A program made the position numbers and the translations under genes. From Henckelia pumila (lineage: Eukaryota > Streptophyta > Magnoliopsida > Lamiales > Gesneriaceae), in NCBI RefSeq assembly GCF_033568475.1, contig NW_027331831.1, positions 7,378,001-7,442,000 of the forward strand: a stretch of 64,000 bases of DNA, in the 5' to 3' direction. The notes beneath the pieces are model-generated. The model was not told the origin of the DNA and did not search any database. It was given only the letters and a program-made list of their open reading frames with translations. Position 1 is the first letter of the stretch. Each line of letters starts with the position of its first letter. Below are positions 23,091-34,632 of the stretch, one piece after another.

Positions 23091-23377
23091 ACTAGAACAT
23101 TAATACTATCTCAATTCAAAATTTAACAATATAAAATTGATTTGAACTTTAAAATTTCATAAAAACTACATAAAACTTTATATAACTAAATTAAAATCGA
23201 AACCTTTGGACGTCTTCTCAACCAAATAAATCATTATTTATGCATAAAATAGATTTCAGATGATCAAATTCGATGCTCTCTAGAATATTCTGCCCAAGAA
23301 TAAATCAGATTACGCCACGTGGCTTGAAAATTAACCATTGCTCTTTATGTAAATAACTTCGTGCGCCTCACTTTATA

Positions 23378-25543
23378 AGAGCTAACAGTATTCGGACCCC
23401 TTGAAAATTTTAATTGCCAGAAAACCTTATATAAAAATTTAATAAACTAATATATCATTGAATTTTTAAAATTTTTGCACACGGCCCCCTCCAACCCTTG
23501 TTGTAAACTTGTAATTGCACGCGCCGTAAATGCATTTGTTTATTATATTTTAATGTATTCTGACATGATTTGACCAAATTACCATTTTACTTTATTTTCT
23601 TCCTTATACCATATTTGTATGCATTTTTTTTTTTCAAAAATACATCCTTAAATCTTCATTAGTCTTCATTTTTTTTAAAAAAAAAATTACATTTACAAAT
23701 TTGAGACACTTCATTCCAAAGATCAAAGATCAGTATTGGTAAAAAAAAACTTTGATAATATCACTTTATATCGATATTTAATTATTCTCAAGATTATGTA
23801 ATATAACTCTAAAATAATATACATTTGTGCAAATGTCTAATATATTTTAAAAATACAAATACAAATACTAAATACTACATATATAAAATAAAATCATGTT
23901 AAAAACTTTCCCAAGTCTAAATTATATATATTATATAAATATTTCATTTTTATCTTATAGATCGATAATGTTATTCTTTAATTGATTAAGTATATATTTG
24001 ATAAATTCATTAATAATTTCAATTTTTAAATTTATTATCTAAAATATCTATTACTTAAAAAATTATAATTAAATATATATATATAATTAATATAAAATTT
24101 TTATAAAATTAAATATTAATTTTATTTCTATTTTCATCTTAATTTATATGTTATTTTGAATTTTGCAAGACAAGTTATGCATAGTTTTAACGTTCTACAT
24201 TTTTGTATCCCATAATTTTAAATTTTAGGTTAAAAATTTAACTTTCTAATTAATAATAATATTTTATTAAAAATATAGCTACTTTCTATTGTTATTTTAA
24301 AGTAAAATACCATTTATCATAGTTAACATATTTATATTTTAACATTCTTTAAAATGAAAACATAATAAATATAAATTAGTTTTACTATTTCGTTTTTAAC
24401 ATTATATATGATATATATAGTTTATATTAAAATTTTAGATAATAAAAACTTTGTCCCGGAAGATATATTTTAATTTTATTTAAATATGTAAATAATAACA
24501 GTATAATATAGCTTTTGAATATTAAAAAAAATTTTCCCAAAATTTGATGATATGTTTTAAATTAAAAATTTTATATTTCAGTATTTTTTAAAAAAATTGA
24601 CTCATATTTTTTTATATCTATACTAGCACTTGGGATATAATATAAATAATACACATTTAATTTAATATCAAAATAAATCTTTCGTTTGACTTATATATGA
24701 TATAAGAGATTGTGATATTATTTTAAAAATTTTAGTTGCTAACATATAAAAGTTTTTTTTTTTTTATTTCAGTTTGTTAAGGTTAGCTAAAATTTATAAT
24801 ATAAAAAAGTTATATCGTAAAGAAAATATTACTATAATAAATTAATTAAATTGAGTATTATTAATAGTACTGATGCATATGTAATATTATAAGGAAATTT
24901 TTTTTATATTTTTACATATATAATATTTTTTAAAATATAAAATTTTTGTCTCAAGATATTTAATTTATTTCTTATATTAGTTTTTTCGTTTTGTTCTAAT
25001 TAACATGAATATTTGTCATATAATATATTTCAGAATTAACTATTGCTTAACATGTACTTCTCGACTTCTCGTCTCCTCTCCACCATTATTTATTTATTTA
25101 TTTGGACATTTTTTTGTTTCTTTTGTAATAAATTGATCCATATTTTATAAGTTGTTTTCCCAAATATAAAATTTTTTTTAGAATTAATGTATCATCCGGT
25201 CATTAAATATTAAATAAACAAAAAATATATGCGTCCTCCACCATTAAAATAAATGTAATTTTTTTTAATGAAGACTAATGAAGATTTAAGGATATATTTT
25301 TGAAAAAAAATGCATAAAAATATGGTAAAAGGAAGAAAATAATATAAAATGGTAATTGAGTAAAATCATATGTCAGAATGCATTAAAATATAATAAACAA
25401 TTGCTTTCACGACGCGTGCAATTATAACCAATTATAACAAAGGTCGGAGGGAGATATGTGTAAAAATTTTAAAAATTCAAGGATATATTAGTCAATTAAA
25501 TTTTTAGAGAGGGTTTTGTGGCCATTATGATTTTTATTAGCCC
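23378..25543. mobile_element. Mutator-like non-autonomous element with about 280-bp inverted repeats
   Basis: Very long terminal inverted repeats (about 23378-23680 against 25255-25543) share extended stretches such as atttaat..actaatatatc.ttgaatttttaaaattttt and ccttaaatcttcattagtcttcatt. The flanks are a perfect 9-bp duplication, cactttata (23369-23377 and 25544-25552). Long arms plus a 9-bp duplication fit the Mutator superfamily. The 1.6-kb centre is extremely AT-rich with no transposase. The right end lies 105 bp from the REF/SRPP start codon. Confidence 0.82.
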
Positions 25544-25586
25544 CACTTTATAATCACACTTTTGACCCTCCTCGGCCGACTTTTTG

Positions 25587-25592
25587 TATAAG
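25587..25592 (+). promoter_or_regulatory. TATA box of the REF/SRPP gene
   Basis: TATAAG 62 bp before the start codon, only 44 bp from the right end of the Mutator-like element. Inferred from position and consensus. Confidence 0.55.
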
Positions 25593-25648
25593 AAGTTTCC
25601 CCTAATCTTCCTCTATTCTTTGCTCTTTCATAGAAATTCTCGATTCAT

Positions 25649-27029
25649 ATGGCTTCATCTCAGGTAATTGTTATTTTTTTTCTATGTTTAGTTGTTAGTT
25701 TACTTCAAATTTTTGCACGAATTTTTATTTTTTCGCTTATTTTTTTGCTAGGTTGATGTTGGGGTTGAGAGAAGTGATGCGGAATTGAAACACCTCGAAT
25801 TTCTGAAGATTCTGGCGGTGCACAGCTTCGTGGTGGCGGAAAATCTGTACGACAACGCTAAACAGAACTCCGGTCCGCTCAAATCCACCGTCGAGACAGT
25901 GGAGAACGCTGTTACGGCCGTGGTTGATCCTGTTTACCAGAAAATTAAGGGTGTTCCTGGTGATCTCCTTGTATTTCTCGACAAAAAGGTATTCGGTTTA
26001 TTTCCAAAAACTATTTCTCAGTTTTTTTTTCTTGTTTTTGTTTTTGCTGGATTTGGAATTTTAATTTCTTGTAGCTTACTCTGTCTTTTCGATCACAAGT
26101 TTGTAATCAGGATGATATCATGTTTACAATCGTTGTTTCCCTTTTTAATTGGCAAGGTTTTCAGGATGATCAAAAGCTATTGAAAATATACTCCAAGTAG
26201 TGTGTCAAAAGGAAAACCTTGTCTTCCGATGTAGTAAAGTTAGGCAAGTTAAAGTTTTGAATTACTGTGGTCAGGAGTTTCTTGTGTATCAAGTGATTCA
26301 TGAACATCGTGATGAAGAGATTAGGCGAAATGAATAATTTAAGCTTGATTGATTTCTGTTCCATCTGTTGAAACTGGAAAGTTATGTCAAATTTTCATAT
26401 TTCAGTCTCTTGAATTTAAGAAGTGGCCTTCTAAACCTCTTCTAGCAGCCTTCGATAAATCTCGTGTCCTCCCTAGATTGAAACGTGTATTGCTATGTGT
26501 AGTCAAATTTATTTTTATATCCAGCCTCGTATGGATCCTCGAGAACTCAGAATTCATTCTCGTTTCTTAGGTGGATGAGGCTGCCCGCAAATTTGATGAG
26601 AGAGCTCCACCGGCAGCCAAGAAAGCTGTCTCTAAAGCACAGTTAGGCGCGAAGAAGGCATCACTAATAGCACAAGACTTGGCAGAGGAAGTTAAAGTTG
26701 CCGGTCCGTATGCTGCTATTTCCCATGCCGGTGTAATTTCAAAGCAAATAGCTGTGAACCAATTGGCTCTCTTTTGGTTCAAAGCCAACCAGTATCCTGC
26801 TGTGCACGGAGCATCCGAGGTTGCTGTTCCTGCAGCTGTGCACTGGTCGGAGAAGTACAACAAGATGGTCAAAGATATGGCTACACAAGGGTACGGTTTA
26901 TTTAACTATGTCCCATTGGTTCCTGTTGAAGAAATGGCCAAGGCCTATAAGCAGGTGGAAGCGGAGGCGGCTGCTGGTAATAAGACAGATGCTGGCAGCT
27001 CAAGCGGCATTGAATCGGATAAGGAGTAG
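25649..27029 (+). CDS. REF/SRPP family lipid-droplet-associated (stress-related) protein
   Basis: Three exons (25649-25663, 25752-25988, 26571-27029), all phase 0, give 236 residues, the usual size of plant REF/SRPP-like proteins (LDAP, SRP). The first exon encodes only MASSQ. The REF domain fills the rest: LEFLKILAVHSFVVAENLYD, then the VDPVYQKIKGVP block typical of the family, KVDEAARKFDERAPPAAK, and a conserved end GLFNYVPLVPVEEMAKAY. The tail is Ala/Glu/Ser-rich. There is no signal peptide or membrane helix. Members coat lipid droplets or rubber particles and are linked to drought and growth responses. The specific role here is inferred. The promoter is abutted by a Mutator-like element. 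Confidence 0.94.
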
Positions 27030-29017
27030 AGGGAGTATGATATGTTTTCAAGCATGTTTTTTATTATATTAATCATCGGGTCTGGGTTGGGAGGTTCATA
27101 ATATGGGTGACATTGACCTATTTGATCTTGCGAATTGAAAGCTTTGTATAAATTAATGCTGTGGAATTGATACTTTTGTGTGTACAGTTTTTGATTTGGT
27201 GGTTTGTTTTTGATACATTTTGTGGCTTGTTCTGATTATGAATTAGAAATCGAGTGAAGACGAGAATCGAGGAATCTACCATAATTAGAAATCGAATGAA
27301 AACGAGAATCGAGGAATCTACAACCACACAGACGATAATTTCTTTCAGATATAAGATCCTCGTGAGAGGTTTATAGAGAAAACCTCCAGAATTAGAATAT
27401 TCAGAAAAGCAAACAGTTGGCATATGGAATTACGTGAACCTCCTTGGTTTTTATAGACTTGTTTCTCCTTTAAATTCATAATATGAAAGGTCTTTGTGGA
27501 ACGTTTTGGGAATGCTGCCAAAATGCTTCTTTGGCTGCTCCCATAGGCTTTACTCGATCTATACTAATATTCGGTTGCAAAATAAGTCTTTGCTTGATCT
27601 ACATTTGATATCCACAGATGCGCAAAAGCCGGGGATCCATCAGAAAAAATGGGTTCCTATGTGGGAGGTAAACTGACAAGGAGTTGCGATTAAATGATAT
27701 ATTTATGCAGAAGAAAAGTTCTCTATTCTTCTACATCTCATTACTTGAACCATATAGCAAAGAACGTAACACCAAGTAATGTGATAGGATGGAAACGCAG
27801 TTACAACAAAGTATCAATAACATACATGCAGAAGAAATTTGTGGCAATTTATTTTCAATACCATAATTTATGCTTCAGCATTAATAACAAGTTTCGAATA
27901 TTTGGTCTCGTTGATCTGCAGCACGTTGCCAGTAAGAAAGAAAACAAAATACATCTCTGTCCAGGCTCCTTAAAAGCTAGATGCTTTAGATTCCCCTGCA
28001 TGAAAAACAACACAAAAACATCAGATGCGCCAATACAATTTTTCAATCATAAACTCTGATTCTTGGACTACTGACTCCATTTTTCAACTTTATTCTTCTT
28101 TGAATTTCTGCACCTTAGTAAACTATGTCCTTGAAACTGCTGTTATCTCTGTTCTTCAATAACAAGAAGGCAGTGTTGACAAAAACCAGACACGGATAAA
28201 TAATGTTTGCCATTACTTTAGTTCTAATCTTTATTTGTTTCATAAAGGTTTTATATCTTTTAGTTTTGAATGTACTAAGATGAGCGCATAAAATATCAAT
28301 GCATTTTCTTTAACGGTGTTAAATTCTACCACGAGTCACGTTCATGACTCCAAGAATGGAGGTTGTGTTGGTGGAGGTGATTCTGGTGGAAATGTGAACA
28401 ACTGCCCTTCTAGGAAGGTGTTTGTTTTGTGAACAGTTAACAGAGGGTAATGCTGAAGTAATCGAAACTGAAACAACTCTAAGGCCATTGAAACTTGAAT
28501 ACACTTGAAATCCCCGTGCTGAAACATAAAAAGTAGGACGATGAATCAAAGTTTACACGTCACAGTTTACAGCAGTCATAACTCATGACATTAATGATAA
28601 GCAACAACATGTGTACATGACCGTGACCGAAGTTAGAAATCATATGGAGATGCAATCATGACCCTTTCAGAATTTATCCATCAAGTCAGGCAGTATGACA
28701 GGCTTCATTTTATGAGAATGATACAAATCCTTCAACTCCCATATATACATATATGAATGCAAACAGTAATCACTAATCATATATCCAATATCAACAACCT
28801 ACTTTTTGGTGTCCATCTAAAACAAAATCTCAGAACCAACCAGTTTACATTTTCTACTGAAGAAAAACAAAATGTAGTCTCATAAGAATCATGTGACCCT
28901 AAGAACTATACATATTTTTAGTTCTAATCTATCACAAACTCAAAGTGATACAACTCATACAAAGTTTTTTACATGCACTTGTGACAAAAAGAAGGGAACG
29001 CATTAAAAACTGACCAA
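27030..29017. other. Convergent 3' flanks of REF/SRPP and complex I genes
   Basis: Contains the 3' UTR of REF/SRPP (+) and of the ESSS gene (-). Short open frames at 27494-28059 and 28319-28549 match nothing I recognise. No RNA gene seen. Confidence 0.45.
27242..27325. repeat. 42-bp tandem duplication
   Basis: The unit attagaaatcgagtgaa..gagaatcgaggaatctac occurs twice in a row, about 220 bp after the REF/SRPP stop codon. Confidence 0.9.
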
Positions 29018-29299
29018 TTATTTGGACGAGGAAGACGAAGAAGCTTGTTGGATGAGGTCATCATATGGGTCCCTGCGCCCTGGAACTTGGCTAATCTGAG
29101 AATCCCAGAAAATCTGAGCATTGTGCCGCTCGAAAGTCCAGAATCCATAGGGACGCAGAGGTAAGCTCCACATTTCCTTAGTTTTCTGGCACCTGTCTTT
29201 CCTATCATACAAACGCTCCCTAAATTTCCTGTCCCTCTCCTTCGGATCCTCCATCATACGCAGAATCAAATTCTCCGCAAACTCCATTATGAATCCCAT
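29018..29299 (-). CDS. Mitochondrial complex I ESSS (NDUFB11-type) subunit
   Basis: A single coding exon of 93 residues. It opens with MGFIMEFAENLILRMM, continues with a charged stretch (DPKERDRKFRERLYDRKDRC) and contains KEMWSLPLRPYGFWTFERHNAQ and QVPGRRDPYDDL, then a Ser-rich end. I recognise this as the plant ESSS subunit of NADH:ubiquinone oxidoreductase, a small accessory membrane-arm subunit that has no catalytic residues. The ATG at 29299 is chosen because the protein then starts as its plant relatives do. A 5' UTR intron (about 29304-29732) is supported by good splice sites. Site II boxes upstream fit co-regulation with other respiratory-chain genes. Confidence 0.87.
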   Translation of the reverse strand: MGFIMEFAENLILRMMEDPKERDRKFRERLYDRKDRCQKTKEMWSLPLRPYGFWTFERHNAQIFWDSQISQVPGRRDPYDDLIQQASSSSSSK

Positions 29300-29800
29300 C
29301 CTTCTACATCACATGTCAAATACAAGCATTAAAATTAACGGCGACCATGTTTTCTCAGTTGTTTTCAACAGTGGTAAGTGCCATCCTAGGTCCAATTATA
29401 TCTTAAAAACTAATAAACCAACTGAAATAACATTAAAAATATAAATCAGCTAGAGTCATACATTTTTTGAGGTAGACAAGATCACGCAACACTATCAACT
29501 ACTTCACTGGAATCAGGGATGAACAATCACGTAAATTTAACAGAATCGTGGAGGCTAATATGAAGATGAACAGGACACAAATTCTAGCTTCTGAGCTTTT
29601 TATGAACCCTAGATTCTCACATCGGATTGAACAGAAATTGGATCACGTATGTAACTGAACATAGAATACGGATGAAGTTTCACAGCATAACCAATCAAAC
29701 GTAGAAAAAATTTGCATTTTGTAGATCTTTACCTGAATCAAAGGGAGTGAATCGATGGATGAGGCAAACGTGAAAAATTGTTGATGTTAATGAATTTGTA
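29300..29800 (-). other. 5' UTR intron and leader of the complex I subunit gene
   Basis: On the minus strand a GATTCAG|GTAAAG donor (exon end 29733) and a GATGTAG|AAGG acceptor (next exon from 29303) bound an intron of about 430 bp immediately before the start codon. The leader exon lies at about 29733-29800. Confidence 0.55.
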
Positions 29801-29820
29801 AACGACTGATGCTATATCAG

Positions 29821-29962
29821 TGGGCTTCATCTCTAAGCCTGTATCAATGGGCTTTAAAGTCTAAAATATGCATTTTCTATTTCTTTTCTGGAAGAGCCCA
29901 CTGACTCATGACTATCATGTGAGGCCCAATTTTATTTGTGCTTGTCTACAATTTTTGGCCCA
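29821..29962 (-). promoter_or_regulatory. Cluster of five site II (TGGGCY) elements
   Basis: TGGGCT at 29821 and 29848 on the plus strand, and AGCCCA/GGCCCA (TGGGCY on the minus strand) at 29895, 29923 and 29957. Site II motifs bind TCP factors and are known to be enriched in promoters of nuclear genes for respiratory-chain subunits, which matches the complex I gene next to them. Confidence 0.75.
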
Positions 29963-30283
29963 ATCAAGGTATACAAGAACTTTTGAAAATGGTGTATTGT
30001 TCTGTGTGTGTGAATTTAAATAAATAGAACATCGATTTTGGTGAAACTAGTTTTTCGAAAACTACAATTATAGAATGTTAGTTTAAAAATATACTTGACA
30101 AAGGTAATTTTGGTAACTATCCCCAGAAATGGAGTATCAATCGAGGGACTAGATACATGATTTTGTATCTCACAACTTTGGCGATTATATTTTGATTTAT
30201 ATAGACTTAAAATTCTTTATGTGAATATTTAAATCATTTTGTATTATCTTGTGTATCACATCTTATTTTTAAAATTTTAACTT

Positions 30284-30503
30284 TTTTTTTTGATGTGGGA
30301 ACCCGCAGCCGCTACCTTGCGGTGCATTCTGAATAAACCCCCGAACTAACGCAATAGCCTGCAAATTACGCTAGTCAGGTAAACCACACTAAGCAAGCCA
30401 TGCATGACAGGCTAGCCCAAGAAAGTGTTGGTAGGGGGAATCGAACTCCTGACCTATGGCCAAGAGTTCACCTACTCCACCAACTTGGACACCCCTTACG
30501 TAC
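30284..30503 (-). mobile_element. Full-length tRNA-derived SINE with 17-bp target duplication
   Basis: On the minus strand a tRNA-like head (CCAAGTTGGTGGAGTAGGTG A-box region, B box AGGAGTTCGATTCC) leads into a body with GTGTGGTTTACCTG and GCGGGTTCCCACATC, then an A tail. The flanks are a perfect 17-bp duplication, ttttaaaattttaactt (30267-30283 and 30504-30520). About 220 bp. A 5'-truncated relative lies at 20.0 kb. Confidence 0.88.
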
Positions 30504-30520
30504 TTTTAAAATTTTAACTT

Positions 30521-33500
30521 ATTTGTATAGACTCTTGTTAAAAATAAAAATATATTTGTGTAGAGAATATAACACAAAAGGTACTTGTCATGCCACCCAA
30601 TTCATTTATTAATTGGACCAAACTCTATTTATGTGCCCATCCGAAATAATAAAATATCCTCACAACTCTACCTCGAATGCATTTGTATCAACAAGCTTTT
30701 CTCACAACATATTTCATTAAAAACTCTACATTTTCGTCCCCAGCTGGCCATCTCCAGTTAATATTTAATCTATATATTTTGTACATATATTTCAAGTGAA
30801 TGAAAAGGGAAAAAACGAGACAATACAATCTTCCAAAATTAATTATAGTTTGCAGCAAAATATCGTTAGGCTGTCACTCATACGTGTAGGGTCTGAATAA
30901 TCGAAACAAAAAATAAGATATAGATACTTGAATTTTTGATCATATATTTCATTTGATTCGAATCACGTGGAGACAACAAGAATCCACCCCCACATTATAA
31001 TTGAGACATCGATCCGAATTCATATTAATTTCTTTGCAAGCATTCCATCCCCTGGTGGCCCATATAAAAATAATAATAATTAATAAAATATCAAACTTTA
31101 ATAATTTATTGATCATATACATACTATATACGGATGCATGTGACATAATCATTGGAATTGTATAAAATAGAAGTTGATCCAATTACTCAAACAACAAAGG
31201 TACACAAAAGAAGGTTAAGTTCGGGGCTGAAAGAGGAACATATGGAGGCTTTTTTATTACATATGATCTTGTACAAACATACTCAAACGGGCCATAATCA
31301 TGCAAAAATATGACGGAGACATGACACGATGCTGACGTTAATTAAATATATGTTTTTTATTACTAATTAAAGGTTCGAAAAATCTCTACATTATAGTTCA
31401 AATTAATTGTAATTTTAAGAAGTCAATTCCTACTAAAAGCATATGTAGAGTAGCCAGGGGCTTCGATCGTAAGTGCAATTAATAATGCACAAGGGAACGG
31501 TTGAAAATTTTAATTGCCTGGCCCCTAGGAAAGTGAAGCAGACTTATTTTCCGAATGAATAATTCTAAAAGGATATTCATAATATTGTACGTCCGTATTT
31601 ACGTTAATTATATCGTGAGATTTTGTTATTATATAAAGAAAGTTTGTATCCAATGTATCATGAGATTTTTATAAATTAATTTTGTATTGTATTTTTTGTG
31701 ATGTAAGAATTGTTTGTACAAATACTGATGCGCATGTGACAATCTGGGATTATTTCGAACATTGTTATAAAGTTATGATTCCATAATTATTTTCGAATAA
31801 TAAGGTATTCATAATCAAGTATTTTAGGCTATATATTATCGGTGTATGTATGTATTATAATACGTAAAACTATATATTCTGTTTCAATTGAACGTGTTTG
31901 CAACTGGACAAAATAGATGGGCCATATTTGGAGGATCACTGTTCAAATAGAGTTTGGATTTGGAGGATGACATATTTACGAAAATGCCATCCTCCAAAGT
32001 TATTTTTTAAACCTTTGAAATGATGAATTTATTTTTTAGTCCCTATTTTAAATTGTTTTGTATTATTTTCAGTTTTTATATTAAATATTCGTTCGTTAAT
32101 TGGTCAAATTTTTCTTATTTTGAGTGTTTTTCCATTTTAATTTGATCCATTTTATTTTTAAAATTAATTTCAGTGTTTCATTTTTTTAGTTTAGTTAAAA
32201 TTTATTTGTTTTTTTTTATAATTTTTCAATAAATTAATTGTAATATTATTATTTTTAAATAAAATTATTTTTAAATAACATTAAATGGAAATTTTTCATT
32301 TTTTAATATGTTTAACATTATAATACATAATTATTAATATATTACACTATTTTAATTTTAACCATATCCAATTAATATAGTTGAAAAACATATTATGTAA
32401 TTATTTTATTATATAAATATATATGTTTTAAAAGAATAAAATAGAAAATGGAGTATTTGGTAATATTTAGAGGATATGGGTTGGAGAAGTTTTTTGAAAA
32501 TAGAGATCACGAATCTCTATTTTAAAGGATAGAGGATGAAATTTAGAGGATATGGGTTGGAGATGGCCTAACATTAGATAGCACTCCTCCAACCTTTGAT
32601 TCAATAGTTATAAGCAGTGACGGAGTAAAAAATTTGATACTTTTTGGGATAAAATTTTTCTCAACAAAATCTAAAATAATACATGTCAATTATTTTCTTA
32701 GCAATTAGATTTTCTACACTTCAACCTTAATTTTTATAGGCTCTGTCTTTCTATTTTTTGCTTAAGCTACATGAGTTAAATAAAAATCGAGCTAAAATAT
32801 TAATTTAAAAAAGCAAAAAATAGAAGAGCTCACCGAGCTAGAAGCCAGGTGGGAAATAATGTGGCCTCGCCTTTGGTCCCTTGCGTACAAAGGATAACGT
32901 GTATTTTTTCATGTGATGCAATGCATAGTGTGGTTTCAAATGAAAATACGTGCGATCTTTTATAACCATTGGATTAATTGTTTGGATAATATCTAGAGAG
33001 AATAAATCAGCTCGATGGAGAAGTAATGTATGTAGGCACAACTACGCTCGAGGATTTGTTCGGTCAAGCTTATTGTGTTGTAATAAATTCGTAACTTAGA
33101 TTTTATATAGTAATTTTATTTTTGTATTGTTATTAAAATAAGAGAGTATATTTTGATATACTGTTTATGACTTAAAATATTACGAACACATATAGCATGT
33201 GTTGTGTCACAATCATGCACACATAATTCTAGTATAGTAGTATATATAAATAAAGTTGAGAAAGAATAATAATATAAGAAAAAAAAAAAGGAATATCAAA
33301 TAAAGTTATATTTGAATATAGAATCTCGAGGCATGAAAAAACAAGAAAAGGGGCTACTAACATGCAACTAATTGCTTCTGGTGAGACGTCGATATTGTCA
33401 TTAATTTTGTAGCCATGTATGAGGTAATTTGGTACAATTTTGCTGCACTTATTCGGGGAAATAATAACTTCTTGTACTGTGTTTTCCACCAAATATTTGA

Positions 33501-34090
33501 CTTAAAATAGAGATAATATTTCTCAGGAAACAATTAATATTTTTGCCTCACTGACTACAATGATATACTTTTGAATTTTTGTTTCTTATTTTTTTCATTT
33601 TAAAATTAATTTGCTCGAAATGAATTATTAAGCAATCAAAAAGTGGTACTGGCGACGCACACGCTTTCAAGATTTTTCGTGTGAGTTAAAACATTGATAC
33701 GCATGTATGGAAATTGGAAATTTTGATTTTATGTATCGAATCATTCGACAAATAACATCAATTAATTAATATCACATGCTAATCAAACTTCATAACATGT
33801 CATTATAAATCAATCGTGGTCCTTTTTAAATATTATCAAAATATTATAGTTTCATAATTGCTTGTGGAAAATCTAGCCGAAGATTTGCATTCAATCTAGT
33901 CACGCAAACACCAAAAAAATTGAATGTACATGAAGAAGGTCTGATAAGTTGTTTTCAATCACAATTTAGTACTGCTTGCTATTAACAACCCCTAACACTT
34001 AACCAATGGCCATATTGTTAACAAATTTCCTCCCTAAAAAAGCAAAAAATATTCTCCTATCTCACAATATCAACATATAGCAAATGCAAA
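30521..34090. other. Gene-free intergenic DNA with MITE fragments
   Basis: No gene seen. At 32460-32568 the word tttagaggatatgggttgga occurs twice, ending ggagatggcc|taa. This is a MITE end related to the one at 7477, but the left end cannot be found. Confidence 0.45.
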
Positions 34091-34099
34091 TAGACCAAT

Positions 34100-34189
34100 G
34101 AGCCCAAGTGGCACATGATGTTCATTTGTTGACGTCCGCTCGTGTTCGAAACTTTCTCTAACCCCATTTGTAAATCAAGAAAAAAAAAT
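34100..34189 (+). mobile_element. Short tRNA-like SINE
   Basis: An A box-like AAGTGGCACATGATG and a B box-like GTGTTCGAAAC about 40 bp apart, then a short body and an A run. The flanks tagaccaat (34091-34099) and tagacaaat (34190-34198) look like a target duplication with one mismatch. Only 90 bp. Confidence 0.5.
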
Positions 34190-34583
34190 TAGACAAATAG
34201 AAATCACTAGAAATCAATTCAACTGTTAAGCAACTTTATTTTTATGGGTTTTTTTTGGGGGGAAACATTTTTATAGGTTCATTTATAAAAAAAATATAGA
34301 GTTCATGATGTGGTATGAGTCGCGTTATTGTGAAGACATGGATGATCATGTCTTGACGGTTGTTGCGGGAAGCCGTATTGATCCGAGTTTGTTCATAAGT
34401 AGGGGAAGAAATAAATCAAGACACATGGGGAACAAATAGGGATTGAATCCCAAATGCAGAAAGTTTGTATTTGTTGGAAATATAGTGTCACACATTGTTG
34501 CCCTATTTGTAGTGGTGTGTCCTTGCATCCTCAACCAACAATTAGTTGCACCTCCAACCAACAAAGATGGCATCAAATGGCTT

Positions 34584-34632
34584 CCTTTTCTTTTCTTTTC
34601 TTTTCTTTTCTTTCTTTCTTTCTTTCTTCTTG
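34584..34632. repeat. (CTTTT)n/(CTTT)n microsatellite
   Basis: Five CTTTT-type units grade into CTTT units. Several short open frames in this stretch are low-complexity artefacts. Confidence 0.93.

Noticed and set aside
27494-28059. Two short plus-strand frames between the REF/SRPP and complex I genes
   Set aside because: No homology that I recognise, no splice-linked partner exons, and the region fits convergent 3' flanks.
30400-30612. Possible tRNA gene or small protein frame at 30.4 kb
   Set aside because: The A/B-box-like sequences belong to a SINE with a tail and a 17-bp target duplication. The frame is read from the SINE.
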